Positions 6,716 to 8,849 of a DNA stretch of 8,849 nucleotides are shown here, piece by piece. The notes under the pieces were generated by a model, which did not search any database, was not told where the DNA came from, and saw only the letters and a list, made by a program, of their open reading frames with translations. The first letter of the stretch is position 1; every line of letters starts with the position of its first letter. The stretch is from an uncultured Eubacteriales bacterium (GTDB taxonomy: Bacteria > Bacillota > Clostridia > Oscillospirales > Acutalibacteraceae): assembly GCA_900320415.1 (NCBI GenBank), contig ONSE01000183.1:1-8849 (forward strand), read 5' to 3'. Position numbers and translations under genes: made by a program.

Positions 6716-6769
6716 GAGGACGGAGGGTGCCGCGCGGCACCTGTCCGCGCAGCCCCCTCCTCTTTTTTT
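6716..6769. terminator. GC-rich hairpin region with T-tract on the plus strand
   Basis: GAGGACGGAGGG (6716-6727) can pair with CCCCCTCCTC (6753-6762), which is followed by seven T (6763-6769) on the plus strand. Inside lies a 16-bp perfect palindrome built on GGTGCCGC (6726-6741), with an alternative stem GCGCGG/CCGCGC (6732-6737/6745-6750). On the minus strand, where the thioredoxin-like gene ends 7 nt before it, the hairpin is followed only by GTTTCTCC, a weak tract. It probably ends the minus-strand metal-module transcript at least partly, and looks like a better terminator for plus-strand (antisense) transcription. Confidence 0.6.
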
Positions 6770-6776
6770 CAAAGCG

Positions 6777-7100
6777 TCAGAAGAATTTCGCAAGCTCCTT
6801 TTCCTTGAGCACCTTGCCTGCCGAAACGACCTTTTCATTGACGACAAGGACCGGCATCGACATCGCGCCGTACTGCATGACCTTCTCCATGTCGGTGATG
6901 TACTCCACCCCGACGCCCAGACCTGCCGCCTGAACCGCCTTCACGGTGTTCTCATACATCTGATGACACGACTTGCAGCCCGCTCCCAGCACCTTGATGC
7001 TCGTGATCTCACCCGTGACGGGCGCCTGCGTCTCCGGCGCAGCGTTTCCTCCGCAGCAGCAGGGCGCCGCCTCCTCTTTGTTCCGTTTGAAAAATGCCAT
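6777..7100 (-). CDS. Small thioredoxin-fold protein (Thioredoxin_3 type) of the metal module
   Basis: A 107-residue protein. Residues 1-30 form a charged and flexible leader with a CCC cluster (C14-C16, PCCCGG). Residues 32-107 form a compact thioredoxin-like fold starting ITSIKVLGAGC, with the redox pair C42-K-S-C45, the conserved tyrosine-rich MYENTVKAV helix, and a cis-proline P83 in SMPVLVVN. This is the pattern of the short redox-active-disulfide proteins (Thioredoxin_3 family) often found next to ArsP-like permeases and ArsR regulators. No signal peptide is seen, so it is cytoplasmic. It may reduce or hand over a thiol-bound metal or metalloid to the permease; this is inference from context. 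The ATG at 7100 has GGAGG (7109-7113) 8 nt upstream; a longer frame from 7310 runs through the repeat element and is not believed. A 262-nt repeat-filled gap separates it from the permease gene upstream. Confidence 0.88.
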   Translation of the reverse strand: MAFFKRNKEEAAPCCCGGNAAPETQAPVTGEITSIKVLGAGCKSCHQMYENTVKAVQAAGLGVGVEYITDMEKVMQYGAMSMPVLVVNEKVVSAGKVLKEKELAKFF

Positions 7101-7118
7101 ATCAATAACCTCCGTTTT

Positions 7119-7357
7119 TCGGGAGCCTCCGATCATTCCGTGCCGCGCAGAAGCCGGAAGATGATACCGTAAGGTATTTTCAGGGAACCTCAAAATTTCC
7201 TTACCGCGCAGAAGTACGGAATCTTCACGGCATAATCTTGCCGAATCCCCTTGAAATACGTCAGTATTCCCGCGGAGCTTTGACGATATTCTGCCATAAA
7301 TCTTCCGCACCTCTGCACGACATTGAATGACTAGAGTTTCCCTTCAGAGATTCCCTG
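7119..7357. repeat. Composite MITE-like element (copies B and C) between permease and thioredoxin-like genes
   Basis: Copy C (7181-7357) has ends CAGGGAACCTC (7181-7191) and GAGATTCCCTG (7347-7357), inverted repeats matching at 10 of 11. Its two arms are themselves imperfect inverted copies: CCGCGCAGAAGTACGGAA (7204-7221) against the reverse complement of 7300-7322. Copy B (7119-7180) begins with a degenerate CGGGAGCCTC end (7120-7129), has the same core as copy A (7140-7170) and the same GTAAGGTATT tail, and then runs directly into copy C. Its own right end is missing or shared. The reverse complement of 7300-7322 matches copy A 4135-4157 in 20 of 23 positions. The element fills nearly all of the gap 7101-7362 and carries no gene. 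Confidence 0.7.
7169..7204. repeat. Hairpin at the junction of element copies B and C
   Basis: GTAAGG (7169-7174) pairs with CCTTAC (7199-7204), and inside this TTTT pairs with AAAA and AGG with CCT around a GAA loop, with small internal mismatches. In the minus-strand transcript it lies between the permease and thioredoxin-like genes. It could stabilise the upstream message or act as a processing site. There is no U-tract after it on either strand, so it is not a terminator. Confidence 0.5.
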
Positions 7358-7362
7358 ATTGT

Positions 7363-8358
7363 TTATATCAGCAAAAATTGCAGGGCGTTGAACGCGTAGC
7401 CAACGATGATGATACCCGCCGCGCAGATCGCGATAAAAATACCCAGCAGCTTTGTCTTGACCGCCTTTTTGAGCATGATCATCGACGGCAGCGAGAGCGT
7501 CGTCACGCCCATCATAAAGGACAGCACCACGCCCAGCAGCGCGCCCTTGCCGAGAAGCGCCTCGGCGATCGGAATGGTGCCGAAGATGTCCGCGTACATC
7601 GGGATGCCGCAGACCGTCGCGATCACCACGCCGAAGGGATTGCTGCCGCCGAGGGCGGCGACGACCCACTCCCCGGGGATCCAGTTATGGATCACCGCGC
7701 CGATGCCTACGCCGGCAAGGACGTAGGGAAAGACCTTCTTCGCGGTGGAAAGCACCTCTCCCCAGGCGTATTTCAGCCTGTCGGAAAAGCGCAGCTCCTC
7801 CTGCGGAATGTCGATCGCCTTGGCGCTGCGGATGTAGTCCTGCACCTGATTCCCCAGGCGCAGCCGCTCGATCAGCGTTCCTCCCGCCACGGCGATCACC
7901 AGTCCCAGTACCACGTAGACCGCCGCGACCTTCCACCCGAAAATGCTCATCAGCAGCACCAGGCTGCCGAGATCCACCATCGGAGAGGAGATCAGAAACG
8001 AGAACGTGACCCCCAGCGGCAGACCCGCGCTCGTGAAGCCGATAAACAGCGGAATCGACGAGCAGGAACAAAACGGCGTCACCGTGCCGAGAAGGGCGGC
8101 GATGATCCTCGCGCCCATGCCGTTGAACCTGCCGAGCAGCTTCTTGCTCCTCTCGGGCGGAAAGTAGCTCTGAATGTAGGAGATCAGCAGAATCAGCACG
8201 CCGAGCAGCAGCATGATCTTGATCGTGTCATACAGAAAAAACAGGACGCTGCCGCCGACCCGGCTTTCGGTATCGAGTCCGCACAGCCGCAGCAGACTGC
8301 CGATCAGCCGCTGCAGCCACGCCATGCCCAGTATTTCATTTTGAATAAATTGTCCCAT
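7363..8358 (-). CDS. ArsP/SO_0444-type permease (metal or metalloid efflux)
   Basis: A 331-residue membrane protein of the PF03773 permease family, with about eight hydrophobic segments in two bundles joined by a polar stretch (about 163-205). The first bundle carries the signature T94-P-F-C97-S-C99-S-S-I-P followed by LFIGFTSAGLPLGVTFSFLISSPMVDLGSL, where the two cysteines form the proposed thiol pathway. The second carries VCGIPMYADIFGTIPIAEALL (249-269), a repeat-like counterpart with C250. Characterised relatives export organoarsenicals or copper/zinc, so the substrate here is a thiophilic metal or metalloid, identity unknown. The ATG at 8356-8358 has AGGAGG (8363-8368) only 4 nt upstream, slightly tight. 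Upstream lie an operator-like palindrome and a hairpin that follows the ArsR-type gene, and downstream a repeat and the thioredoxin-like gene. A vitamin transporter is excluded by the PFCSCS motif. Confidence 0.93.
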   Translation of the reverse strand: MGQFIQNEILGMAWLQRLIGSLLRLCGLDTESRVGGSVLFFLYDTIKIMLLLGVLILLISYIQSYFPPERSKKLLGRFNGMGARIIAALLGTVTPFCSCSSIPLFIGFTSAGLPLGVTFSFLISSPMVDLGSLVLLMSIFGWKVAAVYVVLGLVIAVAGGTLIERLRLGNQVQDYIRSAKAIDIPQEELRFSDRLKYAWGEVLSTAKKVFPYVLAGVGIGAVIHNWIPGEWVVAALGGSNPFGVVIATVCGIPMYADIFGTIPIAEALLGKGALLGVVLSFMMGVTTLSLPSMIMLKKAVKTKLLGIFIAICAAGIIIVGYAFNALQFLLI

Positions 8359-8374
8359 AATGCCTCCTGATAAG

Positions 8375-8398
8375 ATAGACGATTTGAAATTTGTCTAT
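8375..8398. promoter_or_regulatory. Palindromic operator before the permease gene
   Basis: Perfect arms ATAGAC (8375-8380) and GTCTAT (8393-8398) flank an inner ATTT-G-AAAT palindrome (8382-8390) with almost the same centre. This gives a 24-bp symmetric site, a size fitting a dimeric ArsR/SmtB repressor. It lies 7 nt above the permease ribosome binding site. A related 24-bp stretch occurs in the promoter of the regulator gene (8786-8809). Confidence 0.7.
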
Positions 8399-8411
8399 TT
8401 GTACTCCTTTC

Positions 8412-8436
8412 AAAAAGCCGTGTATCACACACGGCT
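8412..8436 (-). terminator. Short terminator or attenuator between regulator and permease
   Basis: AGCCGTGT (8416-8423) pairs perfectly with ACACGGCT (8429-8436) over a 5-nt loop. On the minus strand the stem runs into TTTTTG. It begins 5 nt after the regulator stop codon. With only four to five U residues it should be leaky, allowing some readthrough into the permease gene, which lacks a clear promoter of its own. Confidence 0.65.
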
Positions 8437-8440
8437 CCTC

Positions 8441-8746
8441 TCAGCAGAGGGGATCCTCCTCCGCTGTCCGCGTCCTTGTCAGCTCCGAAAGAACCTCGAG
8501 CGCTTTCTGCGCTCCCTCGGGCGAAATGGAATAGTGCATCCACTTGCCCTCCTTCCTCCCGGTCACGATCCCCGCGTCGCACAGTACCTTCATATGATGC
8601 GACATGGTGGGCTGGGTAACGCTGATTTCCTCATTGAGGCGGCAGGCGCACTTCTCGCCTGTCTGCAGCAGCTTCAGAATCTTGATACGGTTTTCGTCGC
8701 AGAACGCCTTGAACAGCTCAGCTGTCTTTTTTTCGCTCATTTCCAT
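8441..8746 (-). CDS. ArsR/SmtB-family metal(loid)-sensing repressor
   Basis: A 101-residue winged-helix protein of the usual ArsR size. The helix-turn-helix runs through CRLNEEISVTQPTMSHHMKVLCDAGIV (35-61), with the recognition helix SVTQPTMSHHMKVL. The wing is RKEGKWMHYSI (64-74). C33-A-C35 at the start of this region corresponds to the CxC of the alpha3 As(III)/Cd(II)/Pb(II)-type sensor site (ELCVCDL in classical ArsR). C101, the last residue, could supply a third thiolate. In the family, metal binding releases the protein from its operator and derepresses transport genes. The ATG at 8746 is preferred, with GTGGTGA upstream; the next ATG at 8740 is possible, and the long frame starting at 8842 would run across the promoter. 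It is the first gene of the permease/thioredoxin-like module, so those genes are its obvious targets. Confidence 0.93.
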   Translation of the reverse strand: MEMSEKKTAELFKAFCDENRIKILKLLQTGEKCACRLNEEISVTQPTMSHHMKVLCDAGIVTGRKEGKWMHYSISPEGAQKALEVLSELTRTRTAEEDPLC

Positions 8747-8780
8747 ACTATTCACCACATATCGAAAGGTTTCTGTTCTT

Positions 8781-8808
8781 ATTATATAGAAGTTTTTCAT
8801 TTTGTCAA
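8781..8808 (-). promoter_or_regulatory. Consensus sigma-A promoter of the regulator gene
   Basis: TTGACA (8803-8808) and TATAAT (8781-8786) on the minus strand, 16 nt apart, both match the consensus perfectly. Transcription would start near 8775, about 28 nt before the start codon at 8746. The spacer and -35 overlap the operator-like stretch 8786-8809. Confidence 0.88.
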
Positions 8809-8809
8809 G
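8786..8809. promoter_or_regulatory. Second operator-like site within the regulator promoter
   Basis: Read on the minus strand, this 24-bp stretch matches the operator 8375-8398 at 17 of 24 positions, sharing GACAAA near one end and TCTAT at the other. It covers the -35 and spacer, so a bound repressor would block RNA polymerase (autoregulation). It is less symmetric than the site at 8375 and part of the match coincides with the -35 hexamer. Confidence 0.5.
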
Positions 8810-8849
8810 AACCCTCCGCCCCTCTCCCCGCAGACTTGCCAAACGGTCA

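Noticed and set aside
6726..6741. The palindrome built on GTGCCGCGC as another copy of the repeat family core
   Set aside because: Only about 9-10 bases match the core, with no terminal inverted repeats and no GGAAGATGATACC segment. It is better explained as part of the GC-rich terminator.
7101..7310. N-terminal extension of the thioredoxin-like protein through the repeat
   Set aside because: The extension is translated repeat sequence. A GGAGG site 8 nt before the ATG at 7100 fixes the start, and the mature family fold begins after that point.
7119..7357. CRISPR array or tandem repeat
   Set aside because: Repeat copies are few, imperfect, in both orientations and unevenly spaced, and no cas gene is nearby.
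7327..8370. A 347-codon plus-strand frame opposite the permease
   Set aside because: Charged low-complexity product, begins in the repeat element, and mirrors a well-supported membrane protein gene.
8747..8842. N-terminal extension of the ArsR-type repressor
   Set aside because: It would be encoded across a perfect TTGACA/TATAAT promoter, and ArsR proteins normally are about 100 residues, as obtained from the ATG at 8746.

Overview
The window reads as a chromosomal segment of a Gram-positive anaerobe of class Clostridia, probably Oscillospiraceae/Ruminococcaceae-like. This is inferred from strong AGGAGG-type ribosome binding sites, TTG start codons, near-consensus sigma-A promoters, a V-type (NtpK/NtpI-type) ATPase operon and an ECF-type vitamin transporter S component. 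The taxon is not proven. All genes but one lie on the minus strand.

Region 1 (1-3967, minus strand) is the promoter-proximal half of a V-type ATPase operon. A TTGAAT-17-TAAAAT promoter is followed by a leader of about 100 nt. Then come a short coiled-coil stalk subunit (G/H type), subunit C, subunit I (stator, with both half-channel arginines), proteolipid K (rotor) and the first 17 codons of subunit F, cut by the window edge. Spacings are 10-24 nt, so this is one transcript. Subunits E, A, B and D are not visible and would be expected beyond position 1.

Region 2 (3968-4842) holds a divergent plus-strand gene for an ECF transporter substrate-binding membrane protein (S component). It has a repeat element in its 5' region and a strong bidirectional terminator behind it.

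Region 3 (4872-6705, minus) is a glycerophosphodiester phosphodiesterase fused to a polytopic membrane domain, with its own TTGACA-17-TAAAAT promoter.

Region 4 (6716-8808, minus) is a thiophilic metal/metalloid handling module. An ArsR/SmtB-type repressor with a CxC sensor pair has a consensus promoter. A hairpin terminator/attenuator and a palindromic operator follow, then a permease of the ArsP/SO_0444 type with a PFCSCS motif, and then a small thioredoxin-fold protein with CKSC and an N-terminal CCC cluster. The operator sequence recurs inside the arsR promoter, which suggests coordinated control.

A family of short MITE-like elements with 11-bp terminal inverted repeats (CAGGGARYCTC type) is the main structure not explained by genes. 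One copy sits just before the S-component gene (4113-4212). A composite copy fills the gap between the permease and the thioredoxin-like gene (about 7119-7357). I found no CRISPR, tRNA, rRNA, transposase or phage gene. No clearly undescribed system is present; the closest candidates for a second look are the repeat family and the regulatory layout of the metal module.
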